Of a stretch of DNA of 64,000 nt, positions 1 through 9,330 are shown piece after piece. The stretch spans positions 1-64,000 of the forward strand of contig JADHSM010000006.1 of the NCBI GenBank assembly GCA_016776905.1, read 5' to 3'. Below the pieces are notes generated by a model. That model worked only from the letters and a program-made list of their open reading frames with translations. It was not told the DNA's origin and made no database searches. This stretch comes from Planctomycetota bacterium (GTDB lineage: Bacteria; Planctomycetota; UBA8108; UBA1146). The position numbers and the translations under genes are program-made. Each line of letters opens with the position of its first letter. The stretch's first letter is position 1.

Positions 1-57
1 CGCGAGAGGTTTGGACACTCCAAGACCAGCTGGGATTACAGAGCGTTTTGTAGGAAA

Positions 58-97
58 TTTTAATCCCGCTTCAGTCAAAAGCTGAAGCGGGATTTTG
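58..97. terminator. Bidirectional intrinsic terminator-like hairpin
   Basis: 12-bp perfect stem ATCCCGCTTCAG / CTGAAGCGGGAT with a TCAAAAG-type loop, flanked by A/T runs. Confidence 0.7.
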
Positions 98-105
98 CTT
101 CTGAA

Positions 106-182
106 TGGTGGGCGATACTGGACTCGAACCAGTGACCTCATCGATGTGAACGATGCGCTCTAGCCAGCTGAGCTAAACGCCC
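106..182 (-). tRNA. tRNA-Val (anticodon CAC), CCA encoded
   Basis: Reverse complement GGGCGTTTAGCTCAGCTGGCTAGAGC...CATCG-TTCACAT-CGATG...GGTTCGAGTCC...ACCA folds as a cloverleaf. Confidence 0.93.
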
Positions 183-196
183 TTTGGATTTAAAGT

Positions 197-285
197 TGGT
201 GCCGAAGAGAGGATTCGAACCTCCACCCGGTATAAACCGGACTAGGATCTGAACCTAGCGCGTCTGCCAGTTCCGCCACTTCGGC
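197..285 (-). tRNA. tRNA-Leu (anticodon CAG), long variable arm, CCA encoded
   Basis: Reverse complement GCCGAAGTGGCGGAACTGGCAGACGCGC, anticodon stem-loop CTAGG-TTCAGAT-CCTAG, class II variable arm. Confidence 0.93.
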
Positions 286-420
286 ACTATTGAGCATGAA
301 TATCCGTGAATTCGAGTAATGTCAAGACTCCCCGACGATGTTGGGCCAGTTCGTGGTAAAACCACCCCAAGAATAAGTACTTTTTCGAAATCTCAGAATC
401 AGCGGGAAGGGTGAGGCGGA

Positions 421-870
421 ATGAAGATTGTGGCTCAGAATCGAAAAGCCCGCTTTGAACTGGAGATTCTCGACACACTCGAGGCCGGTATCGTTCTGCA
501 AGGTTCTGAGGTCAAGAGCCTTCGAGCAGGGGAGTGCGAAATGGTCGATGGATTCGTCCGCATCGAGTCGGGGGAAGCTTATATGCATAAGGTTCGCATC
601 GCCGAATACAGTCATGGTGGGTACTCCAATCATGAACCGACTCGTAAGCGGAAGTTGTTGATCCACAAGCGAGAGGCGAACCAACTTCGAGTAAAGATAG
701 AGGAGAAGGGACTGACCATCGTTCCTCTCAAGATATATTTCAACGCCAAGGGCAAAGTGAAGGTGGACCTGGCAATAGGCCGGGGAAAAAAGGCTCACGA
801 CAAGCGGAGAGCCACCAAGGACCGGGAAGCCAAACGCGAAGTGGATCGCGAATTGAAGCATCGACGCTGA
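421..870 (+). CDS. smpB: SsrA-binding protein SmpB
   Basis: Translation MKIVAQNRKARFELEILDTLEAGIVLQGSEVKSLRAG...GKKAHDKRRATKDREAKREVDRELK is a typical SmpB. Confidence 0.97.
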   Translation: MKIVAQNRKARFELEILDTLEAGIVLQGSEVKSLRAGECEMVDGFVRIESGEAYMHKVRIAEYSHGGYSNHEPTRKRKLLIHKREANQLRVKIEEKGLTIVPLKIYFNAKGKVKVDLAIGRGKKAHDKRRATKDREAKREVDRELKHRR

Positions 871-906
871 AACAATCTCTCCCTTGCTATGGGGGAGAGT
901 TGTTGT
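871..906 (+). terminator. Intrinsic terminator-like hairpin after smpB
   Basis: AACAATCTCTCCC-ttgctat-GGGGGAGAGTTGTT then T-rich. Confidence 0.55.
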
Positions 907-991
907 TCTTCATTAAAATCGATACAGTATCTTTTCTGGCATCGCCTTGGTGATGCCCGTGGGTGATCTTTGATCACTGTGGAATTTCATC

Positions 992-1342
992 GGGGGCGAA
1001 ACGGTTTCGACCGGACGATGGAAGATCGTGTGGCAGGTGGAGGTTGCTCGGAGGCCTCCTTAAACACCGGGCAAAATTTGTGACTGCGAACAATAACCTC
1101 GCACTGGCTGCCTAATACTGGCGCCCCTTCCCCCGTGGCACGTCCAGGGCTGCGGACGGAGGGCCATTTTACTGGACTGGCCGAAGAAGACCTTGTCAGT
1201 GGTCTTCCAGGCGAGATCGAACTGACGACCGTGGATCGGATCCTGTCCGTTGGAGCTGACCTCGGTTTTAAATAACGGACTATACCTGTAGAAGCTCGAT
1301 TGGAAACGTTTCGGGACCCGGGTTCGACTCCCGGCGCCTCCA
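992..1342 (+). ncRNA. ssrA: Transfer-messenger RNA (tmRNA); predicted tag ANNNLALAA
   Basis: 5' GGGGGCGAAACGGTTTCGACCGG pairs with 3' CGCCTCC; T-arm GGGTTCGACTCCC; tag ORF GCG AAC AAT AAC CTC GCA CTG GCT GCC TAA at 1086-1115; directly downstream of smpB. Confidence 0.95.
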
Positions 1343-1387
1343 CTTTTTGCACCCGTGAATCGGATCACGGTTGAGGGGGTTTGTGAG

Positions 1388-2368
1388 ATGGCTCGCAAAT
1401 CACTAAGACAGAGATACCCGCATCAATTTCTTGATGGGGGTATTGTCGTTTGGAAACCCCGTGGACCATCCTCGCGCAGGGTCGTCGATATTGTTCAGCG
1501 TCGGCTCAGTTTGAGAGGCCTAGGGCATTGTGGCACTCTCGATCCGTTAGCCAGCGGAGTCATGGTTTTGACCGGAGGCATGGGGAGCAAGTTCCAACAA
1601 TGGCTCACGGTTCATGACAAGGTTTATGAGGCGACAGTTTGGTTCGGAGTGGGGAGCGAAAGTGGTGATGCTGAAGGACCGCTCTCGTTTTCAGCGGAGT
1701 CGGTGTCACTTCCTGCACAGAGTGATATAGAAGCGATTCTTCCTCAATTTATCGGAGAACAGATGCAAGTTCCCCCGACGCATAGTGCTGTCAGGGTGGA
1801 TGGCCAACGAGCCTACAAAAGAGCGCGAGCGGGTGATAGGACTCCGCTGAAGGCTCGCCCCGTCAGAATCGAAAAACTTCGGATACTGGAGTGGGATGGG
1901 GCACGTTGTCGGATCGAGGTGAGCTGCGGTCCTGGAACCTATATTCGTAGTTTGGCTCATGATCTGGGCGAGGCTTTGGGAGTCCCAGCCACCCTGATGG
2001 CTCTGCGTAGGACTTCTTGTGGTGTCCACAGCACGGAGGATGCTTTAAGAGTCGATCGAGTGACTCGTGAGCATTGGTGGACTCTTGAAAGGCTGGTTTC
2101 ACATTTACCAGCGATGGCGGTCTCTACCGATTTAGCATTGAAAATGGGTCAGGGGCAGTCTGTCGAAGTGACAGCAGCTGAGGGCTCAGAAGTTGAAGTG
2201 ACCGAAGATGCTGCTGGAGACGAAGATGCTGCTGGAGACGAAAATACGGCTGGAGACAGAGTCATTTATTCGGACGGAAAGGTGCAAGGCATCGCCGTTT
2301 TAGACGACAGCCTATTGAAGCCGCGGCGTTGGTTATCGAGAGGCCAGAGAGACGAAATCTCATCCTAA
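1388..2368 (+). CDS. truB: tRNA pseudouridine(55) synthase TruB
   Basis: Motifs GIVVWKPRGPSSRRVV...GHCGTLDPLASGVMVL...RYS-like GQRAYKRARAG...SCGPGTYIRSLAHDLG; start ATG at 1388 preferred. Confidence 0.93.
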   Translation: MARKSLRQRYPHQFLDGGIVVWKPRGPSSRRVVDIVQRRLSLRGLGHCGTLDPLASGVMVLTGGMGSKFQQWLTVHDKVYEATVWFGVGSESGDAEGPLSFSAESVSLPAQSDIEAILPQFIGEQMQVPPTHSAVRVDGQRAYKRARAGDRTPLKARPVRIEKLRILEWDGARCRIEVSCGPGTYIRSLAHDLGEALGVPATLMALRRTSCGVHSTEDALRVDRVTREHWWTLERLVSHLPAMAVSTDLALKMGQGQSVEVTAAEGSEVEVTEDAAGDEDAAGDENTAGDRVIYSDGKVQGIAVLDDSLLKPRRWLSRGQRDEISS

Positions 2369-2400
2369 GACAAGATCTCACCTGATTCCGTAACGAGAGC

Positions 2401-3423
2401 TCAGAGCCTTTCCAGTTTCACGGCGTCGATGACCAGTGTTTTTTTGTGGGATGGTGGGACCGTCAACAGCGACAGCGACAGGATATCTGTCCATGTGAGC
2501 TTGGGATCTTTCTTCAGATCTTTGACCAGGTCTACTCGGAAGTGATTCCAGCCTTTTTTCCGAATCGTCAAATAATGCGAATAACAATTGTTTCTGAGAA
2601 GTCCTCCGAGTCCTCCGAATCCTCCAGCACCGCCTCCCGCTTGAACTCCACCGAGTGGCTCGGGCCCAAAGTAGAGAACATATTTCCCAAAGTTGTCGTC
2701 TTCATTGTAGATCGAGATATTTAAAATCCGATAGTCCTCTACGACGACGTCCTCAAGGCTAGCGAGCGGAAGTCGACCAAAAGCAAAATTTCCGAATGCT
2801 CCGCCACCCGTGTTGCCCGCTCCCCATTGCAAAGCACCTTTACCCTCGAAGATGACATCCGGATCTTTTGTGATCCGCGTTTCATTTTCGGGCCAAGCGG
2901 CTCTTGCTTTGACTTCGGGTTCAGGAGGGGGCTCTTCGAATGTCGCGAGATCCAAAAACAATTCTGGATAGATGACGTCACGAGTTTCTTTGAGAAAATC
3001 CATCAGCGGTGTCTCGCCGTATTTTTTCTCAAGATTCATTAGCCCTGACCATGCTTTGCGCCACTTTTCCTTGTCGATATCTTTCTGGACCTTGTCGAGG
3101 AGTTTTCCACCACTGCACGCCTTCTCAAAAAGATCGACATGGGATCGAGATGATTTATCTGCCGTATTTTTTCGGGCAGCCTTGAATGCCTTATTGGCAT
3201 CTTTCCATAATCGCTCGGAAAACGACGTTACTCCAAGATCGTATTTTTCCTGACCTTCAGGGGACTTAAAGGTCGGTTTTTCGGTATCAGTGTCGGCGCT
3301 AGCGATGAGGGGAGTCGCTTCTATTGAGCGGCCTAAAACTTGAGGACTGGTATCGGGAACGGTTTGGGTCGAGATGAGAATCGACAATAGAACCAAACTG
3401 GAATGGTACGGGGTCAAGGACAT
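2401..3423 (-). CDS. Secreted hypothetical protein
   Basis: Open frame with N-terminal hydrophobic leader MSLTPYHSSLVLLSILISTQ; no family recognised. Confidence 0.65.
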   Translation of the reverse strand: MSLTPYHSSLVLLSILISTQTVPDTSPQVLGRSIEATPLIASADTDTEKPTFKSPEGQEKYDLGVTSFSERLWKDANKAFKAARKNTADKSSRSHVDLFEKACSGGKLLDKVQKDIDKEKWRKAWSGLMNLEKKYGETPLMDFLKETRDVIYPELFLDLATFEEPPPEPEVKARAAWPENETRITKDPDVIFEGKGALQWGAGNTGGGAFGNFAFGRLPLASLEDVVVEDYRILNISIYNEDDNFGKYVLYFGPEPLGGVQAGGGAGGFGGLGGLLRNNCYSHYLTIRKKGWNHFRVDLVKDLKKDPKLTWTDILSLSLLTVPPSHKKTLVIDAVKLERL

Positions 3424-3473
3424 GAAAGACCTATTCTCCTCTTCTTGAAGATTTGCCGGCTGCAGGGGCAGTG

Positions 3474-3634
3474 TTGAAGCGACACTGAGCCGAATGCGGA
3501 GCGATACTGAGCCAAATGCGGAGCGATACTGAGCCAAATGCGAAATTGAGGCGGAACTGCAACAGCAGTGCCAGTGACCTAAGACTCCATGACCTAAGAC
3601 TCCATGACCAAACACTCAGTGACCAAACACTAAT
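3474..3634. repeat. Two adjacent short tandem-repeat arrays (22-bp and 15-bp units) between divergent genes
   Basis: actgagccRaatgcggagcgat at 3484, 3506, 3528 (last partial); tgacctaagactcca x2 then tgaccaaacactNNN x2 at 3575-3634. Confidence 0.9.
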
Positions 3635-5348
3635 GAGTGTAGAATCCCACTCAGATGGTATTCTAGTGCCGATCAAGGGGGGTAATCCAGTGTTGAAAAC
3701 GAAAAAACAAACATGTCAGTCTTTTGAGAGAATCATCTGCCTTGTTCTTATGTGTATGAGTTCCGTCATGACGGGCTGCGTACTCGAAAGTTCGAAACCT
3801 CCCCAAAAGACTCCTCCAAAGTCGTCTGTCAAGAAAGTCAGTACTCCTCTTTCACCCGTGAAATCTTCTCGTGACAGGTCCGCATCTCAAGGGCTTCAAC
3901 GTTCCGATCTTCCCGAGCTGACCGAGGAGCAGATGGCGAATGCCGAAAATCTGGTCATGGGCGCTTGTAGTCGTTGTCATGCACCCTTGCCAGCCGATGC
4001 TTTGCCACGCCATGCCTGGGAGGAAGTCATCCTTTCTATGAATGGAATGGTGGGCCCGTGGAATCAGCCCGCTGCTTCTGTCGAGGATATTGCTGTGGCT
4101 CTCTATTGGTACGAACGAGAAGCCCCTGAAGAATTAGAGTATTTCGAACATCCACTCGAGACAGAATTAGCATTTAAAAAAGTAGAGCTGACTCCGAGAG
4201 GCCTAGAGAGCGAACGCATTCCTGCGGTCTCGGATATCATGCTATTCAAAGGAAAGCGTGGCGTTCCTGAGGGGATTCTCGTCTCTGAAATGAGAAGTCG
4301 CAGACTTTTAGCGATGCCATATGGGGAACTGAATTCTTCGATGCTTCGACCCTTCATGGGTTCTGTTGATTTCAACTATCCTGCTGCCATCAGTCATGGT
4401 GATTTTGATGGGAGTGGTCGACTTGAAATCTTCGTCGCTTCTATGGGAGGCATGAATCCCTCCAATGAAGAAAAGGGTGGTGTTTCTTTCCTGACGCATT
4501 CGGAAGAAGGCTGGGAAGTCTCCTCTGTCGGTGTGGACTTGGGTAGAGCTTGTGATATTGACGTCGCTGATATGGACAATGACGATGACACTGACATGGT
4601 CGTTTGCGCCTTTGGTTTTCGTGGTCCGGGTCAGTTGCTCTGGCTCAAAAATATTCAGAATCAGTTCGTTGTCAAAACACTGGATGAGCGTGATGGTTTC
4701 GTTGCTGCAATCATTGACGACGTGGATGACGACGATGACGAAGACATCATTGCTTTGCTCTCCCAGGAGCATGAAGTATTGCTGCAATTCACGAATGATG
4801 GAGAGGGTGTATTCACCGTCAGTGAATTGCTCAGACTTCCACACGCGGCCTGGGGTTCGTCCGATTTACTTCGCGTTGATTTGGACAGGGATGGAGACCG
4901 AGATTTGATCTTGGTCAATGGAGATACTCTCGACGATCACACGCCAAAGCCTATTCATGGTGTTCGTTGGTTAGAAAGAGTGGGATCTCAATTTCTTGAG
5001 TTGAGGGAAATCTTAATTCTTCCCGGGTGTGAGCGTGCTGCCGTGGGAGACGTGGACGGCGATGGCGATTACGATGTTGTAGGGGCTGCATTCATGCCGC
5101 AACTCCCGATAGAGGATTGGGATCGTTGGGATTCCTTGGTTTGGGCAGAAAACCTAGGGAATGCTAAAGCCTGGGATGTGAAGAGCCTCGAAAAGGGTAA
5201 CCCTGTTCATTCGGCGATTCATGTCGATGACATCAATAGAGATGGTCTGATGGATATCGTGACTGGCAACTATGTCTGGATCGATGAGTCGGGGAAGTCA
5301 GCGACACGCAGAGATTATTTGACAGTCTGGCAACAGGTGTCTCCATAA
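3633..5348 (+). CDS. Lipoprotein with c-type heme motif and FG-GAP/VCBS-like Ca-binding repeats
   Basis: VMTGC lipobox; CSRCH heme motif (3966-3980); repeated DxDxDxDxD loops (VADMDNDDDTDMVV, VDLDRDGDRDLILV, VGDVDGDGDYDVVG). Confidence 0.8.
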   Translation: MSVESHSDGILVPIKGGNPVLKTKKQTCQSFERIICLVLMCMSSVMTGCVLESSKPPQKTPPKSSVKKVSTPLSPVKSSRDRSASQGLQRSDLPELTEEQMANAENLVMGACSRCHAPLPADALPRHAWEEVILSMNGMVGPWNQPAASVEDIAVALYWYEREAPEELEYFEHPLETELAFKKVELTPRGLESERIPAVSDIMLFKGKRGVPEGILVSEMRSRRLLAMPYGELNSSMLRPFMGSVDFNYPAAISHGDFDGSGRLEIFVASMGGMNPSNEEKGGVSFLTHSEEGWEVSSVGVDLGRACDIDVADMDNDDDTDMVVCAFGFRGPGQLLWLKNIQNQFVVKTLDERDGFVAAIIDDVDDDDDEDIIALLSQEHEVLLQFTNDGEGVFTVSELLRLPHAAWGSSDLLRVDLDRDGDRDLILVNGDTLDDHTPKPIHGVRWLERVGSQFLELREILILPGCERAAVGDVDGDGDYDVVGAAFMPQLPIEDWDRWDSLVWAENLGNAKAWDVKSLEKGNPVHSAIHVDDINRDGLMDIVTGNYVWIDESGKSATRRDYLTVWQQVSP

Positions 5349-5377
5349 TCCTGAGAGCACATCTGCGACTCATGAGA

Positions 5378-7402
5378 TTAAGGCTGAGTAGGAGTGAGTG
5401 GGTCTGCGTCCTGTTCTGAAGGAGATTCCACGATATTCGTTTGGCTGTCGAGTTCTTGGGTCAGCCGAGCCCTCAACTCGCGCAGGGCCGGTTCCGGCGG
5501 ATCCACACTGATTTTTCGTAACAACCTCGCCGCCTGTCGTAGTTCATTTCTGGCGAGACGTACTCTTGTTTCCAAAAGAATAATTAAGTTGTTGTTTGGC
5601 TCTTGGCGTCGAGCTCTTTGATAAGCATCCAAGGCTCCAGGATACATTCTTTGTGATTCGAAGAGTTGTCCTAGATTGATCCATGCATTGGTATAAAGAG
5701 GATCTATTTCGACGGCTCGTCGAACACAGCGGAGTGCTTCGGGTCCATCTTCTATCACCAGCAACGTACCCAGGCTATTCCATGACGGTGCATGGTTCGG
5801 ATCTGCGCTGGTCGCTTGTTCAAAGTATTTCTTTGCGACAACGATCTCGCCCCGATTCTGAGCCAGATGTCCGAGATTGTGGAGAGCACGGACATCGTCT
5901 GGATCTTGAGTCAGGCTGCGCAGATACCAATCTTCAGCGATTTTTGGCTCTTGACGTTGTTCATGAACATAACCTATGGCGACCGGGTCGATGCAGTAAG
6001 AAGCCATGAGGGAGTCACTTGGAATAGGGATCCCATGAACGACTGTCGCGATGAAGAGGAAAAGAGCTCCATCTTTCCAGTTCAAGGCTGTTCGGAACAA
6101 GCCTGCTCCCGCGAGAACGCAACCCAAAGCGAGGAGTGGAACTCTGTACCTTCCTGCGATGAAGAAGAGCCAGGTCAAGCCTCCTAAGACGACGATAGTG
6201 AGAACGAGAGGAAGAGCTTTCGTCAGTAACTCTCGTCGGAGTCGCCATGCTCCAAAAATAGCCAAGGAGATAATGCCTCCAGAGGACCCCGGTAGCCATG
6301 AGAGCGACTTGAAGATCCAACTTCTCTGGGTTTCCTCGACAAGGTTTTTGTTGTTGGGAACATCTCTAGCCGAGACCAGCGCCATGGCCTTGAGGCCTAA
6401 TCGTTTTATCCAGGCTCCTGGGTTTTCTTGGATCTCTTGAAGGGTCAGAGACACGTATTGAGCACTTCTTTGCGAAGGCTTTTCGAGATGCGCAGTTTTT
6501 TCAAGGAGATCATCCCAACGGGGACCTGCGGCAACAGAGGTCAATCCATCTGAGCCGATTCCTTCTCCTTGGCGATTTCCTATGTAGAGATTGATGCCAC
6601 CATTTGAACTGATGGTGACGGTATCGTTTCCGATCCAGCGATTGAGGCTCATCACGGGGCTGAGTGTGAGAATGAGTCCGAAAACATAGGCTGCGAGGAT
6701 GTTCCAGCGACGAGGAGACTCTCGCCAATGTCGGATGACCAGAATCGTAAAAACAAGACTCAGAGGAAGGGCTACCGCTCGGGTGATGCTTGCCCAGCCT
6801 GTGATGAAACCGATGACAAGCCAGTGGAATTCAAATGAAGTGCGGGTGCGTCGATCGACTTCTCTCGTGGAATAGAGTTCTCTTGAGACGAGATCCACAG
6901 CAAGAACGATGAAAAATGAAAACAGAGTGGTATCGAGAAATTGTCCACAGTTAAAAATAGACATCCATGAGATGGAGTGTAAGGAACCCGTCAGTAGGGC
7001 TGCACGTCGGCCAGCCCAATCCCATGCCATCCTTGCTAGCAGAACGGTTGCAAGAGAGTCCAGCAGCACCTGTAAGACTTTAACAATCCAAGCATAGTGC
7101 AATGGCACACCTTGGCCTGAAGGGCCGAGGTCTCCCGTTAGAAGTCCTACAAGGGCGAGAAAAGCGGGGTATCCAGGAGGTTTCCAGAAAGGAGTTCCTG
7201 CTCCAGGCCCATCTTTGAGAAAGGCACGTGCCTGGTCGACATTGGTCATCTCATCTACGAGAGGGTATTTGAATCCGATATCGTGGAGCGACAAGTCGAG
7301 AAGAGCCACGATTCTGATCAGTGCAGAGAGAAAGAACAGGCACCACAAGATGCGTGAGCGTGTCATTCGCCCTTTCTTCGAATTCGAAATAGACTCGGTC
7401 AT
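5378..7402 (-). CDS. Glycosyltransferase family 39-like membrane protein with C-terminal TPR repeats
   Basis: Multiple TM segments with DQARAFLKDGPGAGTPFWKPPGYPAFLAL N-terminal loop; C-terminal TPR units (DVRALHNLGHLAQNRGEIVVAKKYFEQATSADPNHAPSWNSLG). Confidence 0.75.
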   Translation of the reverse strand: MTESISNSKKGRMTRSRILWCLFFLSALIRIVALLDLSLHDIGFKYPLVDEMTNVDQARAFLKDGPGAGTPFWKPPGYPAFLALVGLLTGDLGPSGQGVPLHYAWIVKVLQVLLDSLATVLLARMAWDWAGRRAALLTGSLHSISWMSIFNCGQFLDTTLFSFFIVLAVDLVSRELYSTREVDRRTRTSFEFHWLVIGFITGWASITRAVALPLSLVFTILVIRHWRESPRRWNILAAYVFGLILTLSPVMSLNRWIGNDTVTISSNGGINLYIGNRQGEGIGSDGLTSVAAGPRWDDLLEKTAHLEKPSQRSAQYVSLTLQEIQENPGAWIKRLGLKAMALVSARDVPNNKNLVEETQRSWIFKSLSWLPGSSGGIISLAIFGAWRLRRELLTKALPLVLTIVVLGGLTWLFFIAGRYRVPLLALGCVLAGAGLFRTALNWKDGALFLFIATVVHGIPIPSDSLMASYCIDPVAIGYVHEQRQEPKIAEDWYLRSLTQDPDDVRALHNLGHLAQNRGEIVVAKKYFEQATSADPNHAPSWNSLGTLLVIEDGPEALRCVRRAVEIDPLYTNAWINLGQLFESQRMYPGALDAYQRARRQEPNNNLIILLETRVRLARNELRQAARLLRKISVDPPEPALRELRARLTQELDSQTNIVESPSEQDADPLTPTQP

Positions 7403-7887
7403 TCAATACCGTCTTCAAACCTCAACATTCCATCCACCTCCATGATTTGGCGGAAGGAATCCTCCGGTTCATAATTCCCCAAGAATGTCTTTGAGTTTTT
7501 ATCAAATCGGTGTGTGCGTCCCAATTCATTGTAGGTACCCAAGAAATTGAAGGTTGTGTCATAAACTTTAAAAATGACCGAGGAGGTTTGTGTTCCTCCC
7601 GACTTCGTCGTGAGCTGGACTTCGCCGACATATCCCAACAATTCGTCGTTTTTTAAGACCTTTTGGTAAGTTTCCCTAGAGGGCTTGGATTGAACCGCGA
7701 GAGGATCGGAGGAGTCTTTCAGTTGCGGTGTACCCATATTGCACCCTGCGGTGATGATGCAGATCAACATGAAGAGTACCGGCACATTCCAGCGGGAAGT
7801 GATCAGAAAGCCAGAAGCCTTCGAAGTTGTGGAATTCAGGGGAGTTGAAATGAGTTGGGGAACTGGGCACTTGTCTGGTGATTTCAA
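7399..7887 (-). CDS. Small lipoprotein of unknown function
   Basis: VLFMLICIITAGC lipobox; stop overlaps the start of the downstream glycosyltransferase gene. Confidence 0.6.
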   Translation of the reverse strand: MKSPDKCPVPQLISTPLNSTTSKASGFLITSRWNVPVLFMLICIITAGCNMGTPQLKDSSDPLAVQSKPSRETYQKVLKNDELLGYVGEVQLTTKSGGTQTSSVIFKVYDTTFNFLGTYNELGRTHRFDKNSKTFLGNYEPEDSFRQIMEVDGMLRFEDGIE

Positions 7888-7950
7888 GGAGGCATCCTTT
7901 CAAGCATCATTAACGATGAAAAGCCGTTCAGTCTGAAAGGACTTCTCGGA

Positions 7951-8499
7951 ATGTTAGAGAGCCTAGCGGAGTCACAGGATTGGATCTACCACCTCGTATT
8001 GCTCAGTTCTTCGATGGGAGGCGCACTTCTTATCGCACTGGGTATTCCGGGACAATTTCTACCTGTCCTGGTCTCAGGAGTCTTTTGGCTGGTGGCGGGG
8101 GATTCTGCCACAGAAGAAATGAGTCCCTCAGCGACAGAATTGGCAGTTCTCTTGAGTCTGGGCGTCATGGCCGAATTACTGGAATTCGTCAGTGGCTGGC
8201 TGGGGGGGCGGACGGCTGGATCCCGTTGGCAAGGAACCTTGGGCGGCATGCTCGGGGGGTTTTTGGGAGCCATTTTTGGAAATATTCTAATGCCTTTTGT
8301 CGGGGGAATTTTCGGCATCATTGCCGGAACCTTCGTGGGGGCTGTTTTCGGAGAAAAGATGGCCCCTCAGGAGGGCGGCAACGAACATGCGATTCAGGTT
8401 GGTCTGGCTTCAGCAATTGGGCGGACATTAGGCCTTGTGGGGAAATTGGCGGTGGTTCTGGGGATTGGATTCTGGGCCATTTTACGACTGATTTTTTAA
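7951..8499 (+). CDS. DUF456-like membrane protein
   Basis: Gly-rich multi-TM protein (LLSLGVMAELLEFVSGWLGGRTAGSRWQGTLGGMLGGFLGAIFG...) typical of DUF456. Confidence 0.8.
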   Translation: MLESLAESQDWIYHLVLLSSSMGGALLIALGIPGQFLPVLVSGVFWLVAGDSATEEMSPSATELAVLLSLGVMAELLEFVSGWLGGRTAGSRWQGTLGGMLGGFLGAIFGNILMPFVGGIFGIIAGTFVGAVFGEKMAPQEGGNEHAIQVGLASAIGRTLGLVGKLAVVLGIGFWAILRLIF

Positions 8500-8729
8500 G
8501 GAAATGACCACGGGGCGAGGTCCTTGTTAGCGCTTGAAGACCGCAGAATTTGGTCGAGATGATCGTTTTTTCGGCCGTTGATTCGGGAGTCCTTTCCGGT
8601 TTGCCCAGAGGTCAACTTGACAGATCTCGGACGGGGGATATCCTTCATCGTCTGGCTTGTACCTTTTGTAAACAAAAGTGCGAGTCACCTACCAAAGTCC
8701 GTAGGACTCCTCAGGGGCCTCGACTGGTA

Positions 8730-8806
8730 GGGGACGTAGCTCAATTGGTTAGAGTCCCGGCCTGTCGAGCCGGTTGTTGCGGGTTCGAGTCCCGTCGTCC
8801 TCGCCA
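8730..8806 (+). tRNA. tRNA-Asp (anticodon GTC), CCA encoded
   Basis: GGGGACGTAGCTCAATTGGTTAGAGT...CCGGC-CTGTCGA-GCCGG...GGGTTCGAGTCCCGTCGTCCTCGCCA. Confidence 0.93.
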
Positions 8807-8850
8807 GTCGTGGCCCTTTTTTCATGATTCCCATCATGATTTGAAGCGCC

Positions 8851-8941
8851 GTATTCTCAGCATGTATTCTCAGCACGTATTCTCAGCATGTATTTTCAGC
8901 ATGTATTTTCAGCACGTATTCTCAGCACGTCATCTCAGCAC
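8851..8941. repeat. Tandem repeat, 7 units of 13 bp
   Basis: Consensus gtattYtcagcaY repeated exactly every 13 bp from 8851 to 8941. Confidence 0.95.
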
Positions 8942-9330
8942 AGGCCACGAGTGGGTTCTCTGAACTTCATTCTTACATTCCCCATAATTAATAAACCTTC
9001 TTCAATGAGTGTCAAAACTCGTGGATGAAATGATTGTTGATATCGCTGCTGTTGATATCGCCGCCGTTGAAATTGTCAGAGTTTGGATTTATTCAGAGTT
9101 CTCCCGGATATGAGGGGGATTCATATTCATCAGGTGGGAAGTGATTCTGCCAGCACGCTCACTTCAGCACGATTCTTTTTACAGGCCCACTTCCACGTCC
9201 TCTTCGATGGGTGCTTGCGAAGAATCGTAAGGGACCTGATGCTCTTCTACACTTCGTCGTGTGCAGCGTGGTGAGCATCGTCTCTTCTCAACGGTCCTTC
9301 ACTCATGATCTGGCACTGAAAGGAATTGTT

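Noticed and set aside
322-861. 179-aa ORF antisense to smpB
   Set aside because: Opposes a confident smpB frame and shows no recognisable domain; typical shadow ORF.
987-1398. ORFs antisense to ssrA (121 and 112 aa, containing GAGSRTRVPKRF-like strings)
   Set aside because: These are spurious translations of the complement of tmRNA/tRNA-like sequence.
8851-8941. 13-bp repeat array considered as a CRISPR
   Set aside because: No spacers between units, unit too short, and no cas genes in the window.
8550-8963. 137-aa ORF covering tRNA-Asp and the 13-bp repeats
   Set aside because: Spans a structural RNA gene; the GDVAQLVRVPACRAGCCGFESRRP string is a well-known false translation of tRNA sequence.
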